From Collinsella sp. (GTDB lineage: Bacteria > Actinomycetota > Coriobacteriia > Coriobacteriales > Coriobacteriaceae), in assembly GCA_019425015.1 (NCBI GenBank), contig JAHYYJ010000004.1, positions 1 to 57,434 on the forward strand: a stretch of 57,434 nt of DNA, read 5' to 3'. Below the pieces are notes generated by a model. That model did no database searches and had not been told where the DNA came from. It worked only from the letters and a program-made list of their open reading frames with translations. Shown here piece after piece: positions 8,215 to 16,268 of this stretch (positions are counted from its first letter, which is position 1; each line of letters starts with the position of its first letter). A program made the translations under genes and the position numbers.

Positions 8215-9638
8215 GGATCTGCTTGGTACTCGAGGGTTGCTACCCCTACGTGCACGGCGGCGTGTCCACCTGGATGCATGGCTATATCCAGGCCATGCCC
8301 GAGCACGAGTTTGTGCTGTGGGTGATTGGCGCACATGCCGAGGACCGCGGCAAGTTTGTCTACGAGCTGCCCAAAAACGTGGTCGAGGTGCACGAGGTGT
8401 TCCTGGACGATGCCCTGCGGCTTTCGGGTGAGCAGCACGAAGCCAGCTTTAATGACCGCGAGCGCGAGGCGCTACGCCGCCTGGTGTCGCTCTCCAATCC
8501 GGACTGGGACGTATTGTTCGATATCTTCCAGCGCCGCCGCGTGCATCCGCTCTCGTTTTTGCAGAGTCGCACGTTTATGGACATCTTTCGCGACGTGTGC
8601 CTGGCCGAGTACCCCTACACGCCCTTTGCCGACGCATTCCACACCATGCGCTCCATGCTGCTGCCCGTGCTCTACCTGTTGGGCAGCGAGGTGCCGGTGG
8701 CCGATGTATACCACGCCATCTCGACCGGCTACGGTGGCCTGCTCGCCTGCCTGGGCTCAAGCGTTCACCATGCGCCGTTGCTGCTAACCGAACACGGCAT
8801 CTATACCCGTGAGCGCGAGGAAGAGATCATTCGCGCCGACTGGGTTGTGCCGTCGTTTAAGGACCGCTGGATCCGCTTTTTCTACCTGCTTTCGGAGGTG
8901 ATCTACGCCCGCGCCTTCCGCGTGACGAGCCTATTCCACAACGCTCGCAAGACACAGATCGATATGGGCTGTGATGCGGACAAATGCCTGGTTATTCCCA
9001 ACGGCATCCAGTTCGACCGCTTTAAGGACATTCCCTTAAAGCCCGATGACGGCTGGGTAGACATTGGCGCGGTGGTGCGCCTGGCGCCCATCAAGGACGT
9101 CAAGACCATGATCTATGCCTTCTTTGAGCTGCACGAGCGCCTGCCCAAGGTGCGCCTGCACATTATGGGCGGCGTGGACGACGAAGAGTACGGCGCCGAG
9201 TGCCATGCGCTCGTCGACACCCTGGGCGTGCACGACCTGATCTTTACCGGTCGCGTCAACGTGGTCGAGTACATGGAAAAGCTCGACTTTACCATTTTGA
9301 CGAGCATCTCCGAGGGCCAGCCGCTCAGCGTGCTGGAGTCGCTGGCCGCGCGTCGTCCCTGCGTGACGACCGTGGTGGGCTGCTGTCGCGAGCTGCTGGA
9401 AGGCGCTCCGGGCGACGACTTTGGCGTGGCGGGTTTTGTGAGTCCGCCCATGTATCGCAAGGGCTTGGCCGATGCCATGGAGCGTATGTGCGCGAGCCGC
9501 GCCCGCCGTATCGAGATGGGGGAGCGCGGCCAGCGCCGTGTCGCCACGTACTTTTTGCACGAGCAGATGCTCGCCAACTATCGCGCGCTGTACGACGAGA
9601 CGGCGCGCGCGTTCGACCTACCCAGAGAGGGGGAGTAG
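8211..9638 (+). CDS. pelF: PelF glycosyltransferase (GT4 family)
   Basis: Cytosolic GT-B glycosyltransferase predicted to polymerise the Pel chain from UDP-amino sugars. The N-terminus (MRICLVLEGCYPYVHGGVST) is highly characteristic of PelF. The C-terminal GT4 signature E-x7-E is intact (SEGQPLSVLES, E368 and E376), preceded by the usual nucleotide-binding strand with IPNGIQFDRFK and a RLAPIKD segment. At 475 residues it is close to the family length of about 500. It starts at an ATGA overlap with pelA and is followed after three bases by pelG. This is the most securely identified gene of the operon. Confidence 0.93.
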   Translation: MRICLVLEGCYPYVHGGVSTWMHGYIQAMPEHEFVLWVIGAHAEDRGKFVYELPKNVVEVHEVFLDDALRLSGEQHEASFNDREREALRRLVSLSNPDWDVLFDIFQRRRVHPLSFLQSRTFMDIFRDVCLAEYPYTPFADAFHTMRSMLLPVLYLLGSEVPVADVYHAISTGYGGLLACLGSSVHHAPLLLTEHGIYTREREEEIIRADWVVPSFKDRWIRFFYLLSEVIYARAFRVTSLFHNARKTQIDMGCDADKCLVIPNGIQFDRFKDIPLKPDDGWVDIGAVVRLAPIKDVKTMIYAFFELHERLPKVRLHIMGGVDDEEYGAECHALVDTLGVHDLIFTGRVNVVEYMEKLDFTILTSISEGQPLSVLESLAARRPCVTTVVGCCRELLEGAPGDDFGVAGFVSPPMYRKGLADAMERMCASRARRIEMGERGQRRVATYFLHEQMLANYRALYDETARAFDLPREGE

Positions 9639-9641
9639 CCG

Positions 9642-11186
9642 GTGGCCGGAATCGGTTTTGAGCTTAAGCGCCTGTTTAGGCGCAAGGGCCTGTTTGCCAC
9701 GATGCGCGCCTATGGCTACGCCGGCATTGTGTGCACGGGCCCCATGCTGCTGGGCGTGCTGCTCCAAGTGGGCATCTTGGTGCTGTGCGGTTTGTGGAGC
9801 GTCGGTCGCGCCAGCCAGGATCTGCTGGTGTGCATGGTGACCTATACGCTGCTGGCCTCGCTCACCCTCACGAGCTTTTTCTCCATGCCCGTCACGCGCT
9901 TTTTGGCCGACATGCTTTTTGCCGAGCGCGAGGAAGAGATCTTGCCCTCGTTTTGGGGTTCCAACGCCATCATGCTCGTTGCGGGCACGGTGCTCTACGG
10001 CGTCTTTTTGCTGTTCTCGGGTGCCACGCTGCTGCAGGGGCTGCTGTGCCTGTGGTTGTTCAACATTATGATTGTCAACTGGAACGGCATGAGCTACCTC
10101 ACGGCCATCAAGGACTATCGAGGTATCCTGTGCAGCTTTGCGGCTGCCATTGGCGTGGCGTGCCTGTGCGCCCTGGCCGCGCTGGCGCTGGGACTGCCGC
10201 CGGTCGAGGGGCTGCTGGCCTCAATCGCCCTGGGCTACGGCGTGATGCTCGCCTGGGACGTGGTGCTGCTGTACCGGTATTTTCCGCAGAGCGACCGCAG
10301 TCCCTGGCTCTTTTTGCAGTGGCTCGATCAGTTTATGCCGCTTGCGCTCACGGGCCTGTTTACCAACCTGGGGCTCTTCGCGCACCTGGTGATTATCTGG
10401 GCCGGTCCCATTGGCGTGCAGGTTAAAGGACTGTTTTATGGTGCGCCCTACCACGATGTGCCGGCGCTCATCGCGTTTTTGACGATCCTGGTCACGTCCG
10501 TCAACTTTGTGGTCTCGGTCGAGGTCAATTTCTATCCGCGCTACCGCGACTACTACAGCCTGTTCAACGACGGCGGCGTGGTGGGCGACATTGTGGTGGC
10601 CGAGGAGGAGATGCTCTCCACGCTTAACAGCGAACTGCGCTTTTGCGCACTCAAGCAGCTGTTTGTGACGGCGGCGGTCATCTCGCTCGAGACCACGGTG
10701 CTGTCGGCCCTACCGTTGGGCTTTAACAACCTGATGCACGGGTATTTTCGCACACTGTGCGTGGGCTACGGCCTGTATGCCGTGGGCAACACGATCCTGC
10801 TGATCTTGCTGTACTTTACCGACTACAAGGGGGCCGTGCTGGCCTCGGGACTGTTTGCCGGTGTGGCCGGGCTGGCGACTGCCATGTCGTTGCTTTTGCC
10901 GCAGCAGTTTTATGGCTTTGGCTTTTTGTTGGGTGCGGCGGTGTTTTTTATCATGGCGCTGTCGCAGCTCGATACCTATACTGCCAACTTACCGTATCGT
11001 ATCCTGAGTCAGCAGCCCATGGTGGCGATCGACAAAACGGGTCGCTTTACGGAGTTGGGCCGCTTGCTCGACCGTGCCGAGCAGCGCTATGAGGAAGGCC
11101 GCCATAAGGGTGAGCCGCATGGCGCTTTTGAGCGCACGGTGGTCCGTGTGTATCGCAACCATTGGGGAGGTTCTGATGACCGATAG
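9642..11186 (+). CDS. pelG: PelG polysaccharide transporter (MOP superfamily)
   Basis: Polytopic membrane protein of the MOP flippase superfamily, predicted to carry the growing Pel polymer across the membrane with PelF, PelD and PelE. The N-terminus AGIGFELKRLFRRKGLF is the hallmark of PelG, and about a dozen hydrophobic segments run to residue 460. The last 50 residues are hydrophilic and slightly longer than in the usual protein of about 455 residues. The GTG start at 9642 follows the ribosome binding site AGAGGGGGA. The 3' end overlaps the CotH-type gene by 11 bases, joining the Pel module to the CotH/VTC module in one transcript. Confidence 0.92.
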   Translation: MAGIGFELKRLFRRKGLFATMRAYGYAGIVCTGPMLLGVLLQVGILVLCGLWSVGRASQDLLVCMVTYTLLASLTLTSFFSMPVTRFLADMLFAEREEEILPSFWGSNAIMLVAGTVLYGVFLLFSGATLLQGLLCLWLFNIMIVNWNGMSYLTAIKDYRGILCSFAAAIGVACLCALAALALGLPPVEGLLASIALGYGVMLAWDVVLLYRYFPQSDRSPWLFLQWLDQFMPLALTGLFTNLGLFAHLVIIWAGPIGVQVKGLFYGAPYHDVPALIAFLTILVTSVNFVVSVEVNFYPRYRDYYSLFNDGGVVGDIVVAEEEMLSTLNSELRFCALKQLFVTAAVISLETTVLSALPLGFNNLMHGYFRTLCVGYGLYAVGNTILLILLYFTDYKGAVLASGLFAGVAGLATAMSLLLPQQFYGFGFLLGAAVFFIMALSQLDTYTANLPYRILSQQPMVAIDKTGRFTELGRLLDRAEQRYEEGRHKGEPHGAFERTVVRVYRNHWGGSDDR

Positions 11187-12945
11187 GATGATGTCTCGCC
11201 GTCGCCTGTTTGAGGCGGCTGCCGGTGCGCTGTTGCTTTCGGGCTGCTCGGTGCAGGAAGACTCCTCGACCAAAAAGGTCAAAAAGCAGGACAAGATTAA
11301 AAAGGCCGAGTCCTCGGACGGTACCAAGCACCTACGCGATAAAGACGAGCTGTACGAGGTCTACGACGACTCGGGCATTGTGACCATGTACCTGACGGTC
11401 TCGCGTGGCAACAGCTCCGAGAACACCGACCACAGCTGGGCCGAGATCAATACGTACTCGGTGTATGATTATGCCGACATGGGCGTGACGCGCTATCAGG
11501 TTATGGGCCTGCTGCAGCCGGGCGACGAAGACGGCCCGGTGGCCGGCGAGGTTGGCTATGGCGAGGAAGCGCCCAATGCCACCGTGCAGGTGCGCGGTCA
11601 GACATCGAGCTCTTACACGCAAAAGAATTACAAGGTGGAGCTCAAAAAAGGCAAGGGCACCTGGCGCCAACAGCGCGCGATTGCGCTCAACAAGCACATG
11701 GGCGAGGGTATGCGTTTTCGCAACAAGATGGCCTACGACCTTATCCGCGGGATTCCCCAGATGATGGGCCTGCGTACGCAGTTTGTGCATCTGTGGGTGT
11801 GCGACCAGACCGAAAAGTCCAACGATACCTTTGAGGACTACGGACTGTATACGCAGGTGGAGCAGCTTAACAAGACGGCGCTTAAGGCACATGGCCTGGA
11901 TAAGAGTGGGCACCTGTACAAGGTGAACAGCTTTGATTTCCATCGCTACGAGGACACCATTAAGCTTGCTGACGATCCCGACTACAACCAGGCAAGCTTT
12001 GAGGGCATGCTCGAGATCAAGGGCGATACGGACCACACCAAGCTCATCGAGATGCTCGATGCGCTCAACGACGATACGCAAAAGATCGACGATGTGCTCG
12101 ACACCTACTTCGATACCGAGAACTTGGTCTATTGGATGGCGTTTCAGATCTTGACGGGCAATTGCGATACGCAGAACCGTAACTGCTATCTGTACAGCCC
12201 GCTCAACTCAAATACCTGGTACTTTTTAGATTGGGATAATGACGGTATGCTGCGTAAGCTGGAGCTTTCTCTTGCCGGGTTCTCGGACTATGCGAGCTGG
12301 GAGCGCGGCGTAAGCAACTACTGGGGCAACGTACTGTTCAATCGTGCGCTGCGCAGCAAGGTGTTTCGCAGCGAACTCGACCGTGCCGTCAAGGACCTGC
12401 GCTCGTATTTGACCGAGGCGCGCCTGAGCAAGATGATCAAGCACTACCGCGAGGTGACTGAATCCCTGGTCTTTGCTTCGCCCGATATCGACAATCTGCC
12501 TGTCACCAAGGACCAATACGAGCAGATCGCCGCGGCGATTCCCTCCGAGATCGAGGAGAACTACAAGAGCTTTCGCGAGAGTTTTAAAAAGCCCATGCCG
12601 TTCTACATCGGCGTGCCGCAGATCGATAACGGTAAGCTGCGCATTAACTGGGATGCGTCCTACGACTTTGAGGCGCGCGACATTCGCTACACCGTAGAGC
12701 TTGCGCGCGACTATGCCATAAGCGACGTGGTCTTTAAGGCCGAGGACGTGCTGCTTCCCGAGGTGACCTGCGATGCGCCCGATGCCGGCCAGTATTTTGT
12801 GCGCATGCGTGCCACCAACTCCGACGGTTATACGCAAGATGCGTTTGACTATTATGTGACCGACGACGGCAAGCACTACGGCATGAAGTGTTTTTACGTG
12901 CAAGACGGCGGTAAGGTCGTGGAGGACACGTATGAGGAGGGCTAG
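11176..12945 (+). CDS. CotH-kinase-family lipoprotein
   Basis: Exported lipoprotein with a CotH-type protein-kinase-like domain. The N-terminus has a Tat-like SRRRLF motif and a lipobox LSGC (Cys24). The CotH domain spans about residues 75-440 and shows the family pattern: VRGQTSS, KNYKVELKKGKG, a NKHMGEGMRFRNKMAYDL segment, and FLDWDNDG as the DFG-like metal-binding motif. A C-terminal beta-sandwich (about 475-580) resembles an Fn3 domain. I start at the ATG at 11176, five bases after GGGGAGG; upstream in-frame starts lie inside pelG. Known CotH proteins phosphorylate secreted spore-coat proteins. Here the target is unknown and may be a cell-envelope or Pel-associated protein. It overlaps the VTC gene by 14 bases. 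Confidence 0.85.
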   Translation: MTDRMMSRRRLFEAAAGALLLSGCSVQEDSSTKKVKKQDKIKKAESSDGTKHLRDKDELYEVYDDSGIVTMYLTVSRGNSSENTDHSWAEINTYSVYDYADMGVTRYQVMGLLQPGDEDGPVAGEVGYGEEAPNATVQVRGQTSSSYTQKNYKVELKKGKGTWRQQRAIALNKHMGEGMRFRNKMAYDLIRGIPQMMGLRTQFVHLWVCDQTEKSNDTFEDYGLYTQVEQLNKTALKAHGLDKSGHLYKVNSFDFHRYEDTIKLADDPDYNQASFEGMLEIKGDTDHTKLIEMLDALNDDTQKIDDVLDTYFDTENLVYWMAFQILTGNCDTQNRNCYLYSPLNSNTWYFLDWDNDGMLRKLELSLAGFSDYASWERGVSNYWGNVLFNRALRSKVFRSELDRAVKDLRSYLTEARLSKMIKHYREVTESLVFASPDIDNLPVTKDQYEQIAAAIPSEIEENYKSFRESFKKPMPFYIGVPQIDNGKLRINWDASYDFEARDIRYTVELARDYAISDVVFKAEDVLLPEVTCDAPDAGQYFVRMRATNSDGYTQDAFDYYVTDDGKHYGMKCFYVQDGGKVVEDTYEEG

Positions 12946-13723
12946 CGCGCTGCTTGAGCGCTTGGCGGCCCCGCCTGTCCGTACCACGCAGGAGCGTTAC
13001 CGCCATGAGCTCAAATATCTCATTAACGAGGGCGAGCACGCCGCGCTTGCCTGTCGCATGGCGCCGGTGTTTAAGCTGGACAAGCATTCGCGCTCGGGTG
13101 GTTACACCATTCGCAGCCTGTACTTTGACGACTACTGCAACTCGGCCTACGAGGAAAAAGACGCTGGCATTCTCATGCGCAAAAAGTATCGCGTTCGTAT
13201 CTATAACGGCAGCGACAAGGTGATTAAGCTCGAGCGCAAAAAGAAGTACGGCAGCTGGATCTACAAGGAGGACGCGCCGCTTACGCGCGGCGAGTTTGAG
13301 CAGATCCTGGCTGGCGACTACGACTTTTTGCTGAGGAGCCCGCACCAACTCTGCCGCGAGTTCTACATCGAGTGCATCTGCAACATGATGCGCCCGCGGA
13401 CCATCGTGGACTACGAGCGCGAGCCGTGGGTGATGGATGAGGGCACCGTGCGCATTACGTTTGACATGAACGTGCGTGCCGCGGTGGGTAGCTTCGATAT
13501 CTTTGACGTGACGCTGCCCGCGCTGCCTGTGCTGGAGCCCGGCAAGCTGGTGATGGAGGTCAAGTTTACCGAGTTTTGCCCGCAGCTGGTGCGCGATATG
13601 GTGCCGCCGGGCGCGGCCGAGCTCACGGCAGTCTCTAAATACTGCCTGTGTTACGAAAAGACCGCCTACCTGCGCGGATTTAATTACTGGGAATCGGATT
13701 TTGGGAACCGAGGGGAAATTTAG
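12932..13723 (+). CDS. VTC-domain polyphosphate polymerase
   Basis: A 263-residue protein that is almost entirely a VTC domain, the triphosphate-tunnel fold that makes polyphosphate from ATP in yeast Vtc4. Conserved basic tunnel strands are visible: RYRHELKYLI (residues 22-31), TIRSLYFDD, KYRVRIYNG, KLERKKKYGSW, and near the C-terminus LVMEVKFTEFCP with the acidic metal-binding Glu. Bacterial VTC proteins are often encoded with CotH and DUF4956 proteins, as here. The start overlaps the CotH gene, and DUF4956 follows after three bases. It has no membrane segment, so the next gene probably supplies the membrane anchor or channel. Confidence 0.85.
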   Translation: MRRASALLERLAAPPVRTTQERYRHELKYLINEGEHAALACRMAPVFKLDKHSRSGGYTIRSLYFDDYCNSAYEEKDAGILMRKKYRVRIYNGSDKVIKLERKKKYGSWIYKEDAPLTRGEFEQILAGDYDFLLRSPHQLCREFYIECICNMMRPRTIVDYEREPWVMDEGTVRITFDMNVRAAVGSFDIFDVTLPALPVLEPGKLVMEVKFTEFCPQLVRDMVPPGAAELTAVSKYCLCYEKTAYLRGFNYWESDFGNRGEI

Positions 13724-13726
13724 ACC

Positions 13727-14392
13727 ATGAGCACCAGGGACTTTTTTAAGAACTCCGTCTTGGAGGCGTTTGGCCAGGTCGACCCTGCCAAGATCGGTCT
13801 ATCGCTGCTCGTGGCGCTTGCCATGGGCATCCTGATCTACTACGTGTACAAGCGCTTTTTTACCGGTGTGGTCTATTCGCGCAGCTTTGCCGTGACGCTC
13901 GTGGGTATGTGCGTGCTTACCTGCATGGTTACGCTTGCGATCTCGACCAACGTGGTCATCTCGCTCGGTATGGTCGGTGCTCTGTCCATCGTTCGCTATC
14001 GTACGGCGGTCAAGGACCCGCTCGACCTGCTCTACCTGTTTTGGGCCATTACCACGGGCATTACGGCAGGCGCCGGCATGTATGCGCTCGTGGGGCTTAC
14101 GGCGGTGGTGATCGTGGTGATGATCGCCGGCTTTGCGAGCCACCAGGACAAGGCGCGCGTGTACATGATGGTGATTCACTACACGGGCCAGACCGCCGGC
14201 GACGATATCGTTCGCGCGTTTGGACGCACCAAGTTCACTGTCAAGTCCAAGACCATGCGCGGCGACAAGGTCGAGATGGCCGTCGAGGTGTTCTCGGACG
14301 GCGTGGATATGCCCTATGCGGACGCCATCCGCGCGCTCGATGGCGTGGAGGACCTCACGCTCATTCAGTACAACGGCGAATACCACGGCTAA
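13727..14392 (+). CDS. DUF4956 membrane protein
   Basis: Small polytopic membrane protein (221 residues) of the DUF4956 family. Hydrophobic segments lie at about residues 24-42, 50-72, 74-90 and 105-135, with the conserved stretch ISLGMVGALSIVRYRT in the middle and a soluble alpha/beta C-terminal domain (about 140-221). The family's role is not established, but it is commonly next to VTC-type polyphosphate polymerases. A role as anchor or polymer channel for the VTC protein is a guess. It is the last gene of the operon; a GC-rich hairpin follows eight bases after the stop codon. Confidence 0.82.
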   Translation: MSTRDFFKNSVLEAFGQVDPAKIGLSLLVALAMGILIYYVYKRFFTGVVYSRSFAVTLVGMCVLTCMVTLAISTNVVISLGMVGALSIVRYRTAVKDPLDLLYLFWAITTGITAGAGMYALVGLTAVVIVVMIAGFASHQDKARVYMMVIHYTGQTAGDDIVRAFGRTKFTVKSKTMRGDKVEMAVEVFSDGVDMPYADAIRALDGVEDLTLIQYNGEYHG

Positions 14393-14399
14393 TTTTGTT

Positions 14400-14421
14400 C
14401 CGGCGTTTTAACAAACGCCGG
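14400..14421 (+). terminator. hairpin after the Pel/CotH operon
   Basis: Perfect 9-bp stem CCGGCGTTT / AAACGCCGG with loop TAAC, just after the DUF4956 stop. There is no T-tract downstream, so it is a weak or Rho-dependent terminator at best. It directly adjoins the large imperfect hairpin at 14430. Confidence 0.5.
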
Positions 14422-14429
14422 ACCGCTTG

Positions 14430-14545
14430 ACGCTGCGCGGGCATCTGCCGGGCGATCTGCCGCTCAGACCGTCGCTCGCGTACATGAAGTACGCGTCGCT
14501 CCTCTTTCACGGCACCTCGCCACGACAGCTGCCCGCTCGCTGACG
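14430..14545. repeat. long imperfect palindrome, about 115 bp
   Basis: The two halves can pair over roughly 55 bases with scattered mismatches. The apex is CGCGTAC / GTACGCG around 14478-14494 and the base of the stem is GCGGGCA / TGCCCGC. No coding potential is evident. It looks like an intergenic palindromic repeat of the REP/MITE kind rather than a simple terminator. Confidence 0.5.
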
Positions 14546-14603
14546 CGTGCTCTTCCAGGATGGCTAATTTGGTTCAGTTTTATTATTTAAGGGACGGTGT
14601 CGC

Positions 14604-15596
14604 GTGGACGTGCAACAGTTAGAAGAGGCCTGGGCTGCAAGGGCTGGTGCGCGTGAGGCGCGTCTTGTTGCGGCCTCGCATGTGCCGGCGGCGCTGTCGC
14701 TGCTGGGGATTGTGCAGCCCGCCGATCGCCTGGTGGCCTTTGCGGATGACTTTGCCGAAGCGTTTGCGCGCGGCTTTGATGGCTGCGATGTTGTGATGGT
14801 GGGGGAGCCCTCGGTTGCAGCGTTTGCCGTCGCGTCCAAGGGCTTTGTTGCTTCGTTTGATGCCGAGGGTCCGCACCTGTGGTGGTTCGTCAACTCCATC
14901 GGCGGGTTTGGTCTGCGTGTGCCTGACCTTCGCGCTCTGGGCCGCGCGGCTCGTGAGGCCCGCGCGCTGCTGGTTGTGGACAACACCGTGGCGTCGGCTT
15001 TTGGCTGCGATCCGCTGCGGCTGGGCGCTGCGCTGTCGCTCGAGGCGCTCGACCGCGTGTGTGCTGGTAAGGCTCCGCGCAAGCTCGTTGCCGCTTCGGT
15101 GGCGCGCTCGCAGCTTAAACGCCATAGTGTGGATGCCGCTGCCGAATGCGTGCATGCCCTGCTTGAGGGCTGCGGCTTGGCCAAGCTTGATTTGCCTGCT
15201 GACGAGGCCGGTGTGCTGGAGCACGGGCTCGACACGCTCGGCGCTCGCATGCAGGCACACTTCGACCGCGCCCGTGCGCTGGCCGAGTATCTTGCTGCCA
15301 ACGAGATGGTGCGCAACGTGCGCTATCCCGGGCTGACCTCACATTCCGACCATGCCATCTCGACCGGCATCCTGGAGCATGGTTTTGGCCCGGCAGTAGA
15401 GTTTGACCTGATGGACTACACCGCGGGCGAATTCTTCAGCATGCTGCCGGACGAATTCCGCGCATCACCCGCCGGCGGCTCAGCAACGCGCCTTTCGGCC
15501 CCACGCGGCAAGCAGGGGAGCACTATCCGCCTCTTCGCCGGCACTGATGATCCCCTGGTAGTGGCTGCCACCCTAGACACCGCCCTCCGGAACTAG
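14604..15596 (+). CDS. Cys/Met-metabolism PLP-fold protein with degenerate active site
   Basis: Resembles the cystathionine gamma-synthase family of fold-type I PLP enzymes but is short (330 residues against about 390). The PLP-ring Asp motif is recognisable (VVDNTVAS, D126), and the C-terminus keeps the family's RLFAGTDDP, with an Arg that normally binds the substrate carboxylate. The usual SxTKY..GH motif bearing the Schiff-base lysine aligns with SLEALDRVCAGKAPRK, so the lysine is missing or displaced. It could be a paralogue with altered chemistry or a non-catalytic protein. The start is GTG 14604 with a weak GGGACGG upstream. It stands alone between two repeat structures, so the context gives no pathway. 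Confidence 0.62.
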   Translation: MDVQQLEEAWAARAGAREARLVAASHVPAALSLLGIVQPADRLVAFADDFAEAFARGFDGCDVVMVGEPSVAAFAVASKGFVASFDAEGPHLWWFVNSIGGFGLRVPDLRALGRAAREARALLVVDNTVASAFGCDPLRLGAALSLEALDRVCAGKAPRKLVAASVARSQLKRHSVDAAAECVHALLEGCGLAKLDLPADEAGVLEHGLDTLGARMQAHFDRARALAEYLAANEMVRNVRYPGLTSHSDHAISTGILEHGFGPAVEFDLMDYTAGEFFSMLPDEFRASPAGGSATRLSAPRGKQGSTIRLFAGTDDPLVVAATLDTALRN

Positions 15597-15614
15597 CTAA
15601 ATCATCCTCAACTC

Positions 15615-15689
15615 CATAAGTTGCGGTGAAATATGGAATGATTTACGGCTTTAACCGCATAAACAGTCCCTATTTCACCGCAACTTATG
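15615..15689. repeat. 19-bp perfect inverted repeat
   Basis: The arm at 15615-15633 (CATAAGTTGCGGTGAAATA) is found inverted at 15671-15689 with a 37-base spacer. It sits between two convergent genes, 18 bases after the stop of the PLP-fold gene. The arms are AT-rich at the ends and there is no T-tract, so it is not a classic terminator. It may be a small mobile repeat. Confidence 0.7.
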
Positions 15690-15730
15690 AGAAGGGGTTG
15701 TGTAGTTAAAAAAGCCCCGTCCCAAATTAG

Positions 15731-16075
15731 CTACTCTTTGATGCTGGCGATCAGGTCGTTGGCCCTTGCGGCTATGACTTCGTTGATCTTTGCTTGCAGC
15801 TCCTCGTAGACTGCTATGGCTCGCTCGCCGGCCGGCGTGAGCGTGGACCCGCGGGCGCCGTCGCGCTCGATGAGCTTGCAGCCCAGCTGACCTTCGGCCT
15901 CGTTCACGATGCGCCAGGCCTTGGAATATGCCATGCCCATGCTCTTGGCGGAACGGTTGAGCGAGTGCTCGCGGGCGATACCTTGCAGCAGCAAGACACA
16001 GCCGTGGCCGAAGACGCCCGGCAGATCTTTGTCGCACGCTTGAATGACCAACTTTGCCGTCGTCTTGTACTTCAT
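15731..16075 (-). CDS. ModE/LysR-type winged-helix regulator
   Basis: Single-domain DNA-binding protein (114 residues) like the N-terminal domain of the molybdate regulator ModE, itself related to LysR. The helix-turn-helix is visible as SLNRSAKSMGMAYSKAWRIVNEAE (about 38-61), followed by the wing ERDGARGSTLTPAGERAI and a C-terminal helix for dimerisation. No molybdate-binding (MOP) domain is present, so the effector, if any, is unknown. The start is uncertain: ATG 16075 has GGAG three bases upstream; GTG 16084 is possible. It diverges from guaB, with which it shares the upstream region. Confidence 0.72.
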   Translation of the reverse strand: MKYKTTAKLVIQACDKDLPGVFGHGCVLLLQGIAREHSLNRSAKSMGMAYSKAWRIVNEAEGQLGCKLIERDGARGSTLTPAGERAIAVYEELQAKINEVIAARANDLIASIKE

Positions 16076-16160
16076 ACGCTCCACGTCTCCCCGCTAAAGT
16101 GTTTGCTGGGCAAACGCAAAGCCTGCGTCAAACCCTCGTGTGCTCTTCTTAAATCATGCA

Positions 16161-16210
16161 TTGTAGCAGTCAAAGTGCGTTAAGATACTTCCCCAGTATT
16201 GGGCGCCCAA
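16161..16210 (+). promoter_or_regulatory. guaB promoter with 12-bp palindrome at the start site
   Basis: TTGTAG (16161-16166) and GATACT (16184-16189) are spaced by 17 bases. The perfect palindrome TTGGGCGCCCAA (16199-16210) lies where transcription would begin, a typical repressor position. A partial repeat (AAGGTTGGGC) follows. The promoter hexamers match only moderately. I saw no purine riboswitch in the leader. Confidence 0.45.
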
Positions 16211-16268
16211 GGTTGGGCTGGGTCCTACGAGGCCTGCAGCCGACCGGTCGCATGGAAAAAGGAGAAAC

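Noticed and set aside
16085..16268. Purine riboswitch before guaB
   Set aside because: No conserved three-way-junction loop sequences; only a palindrome and a simple leader are seen.
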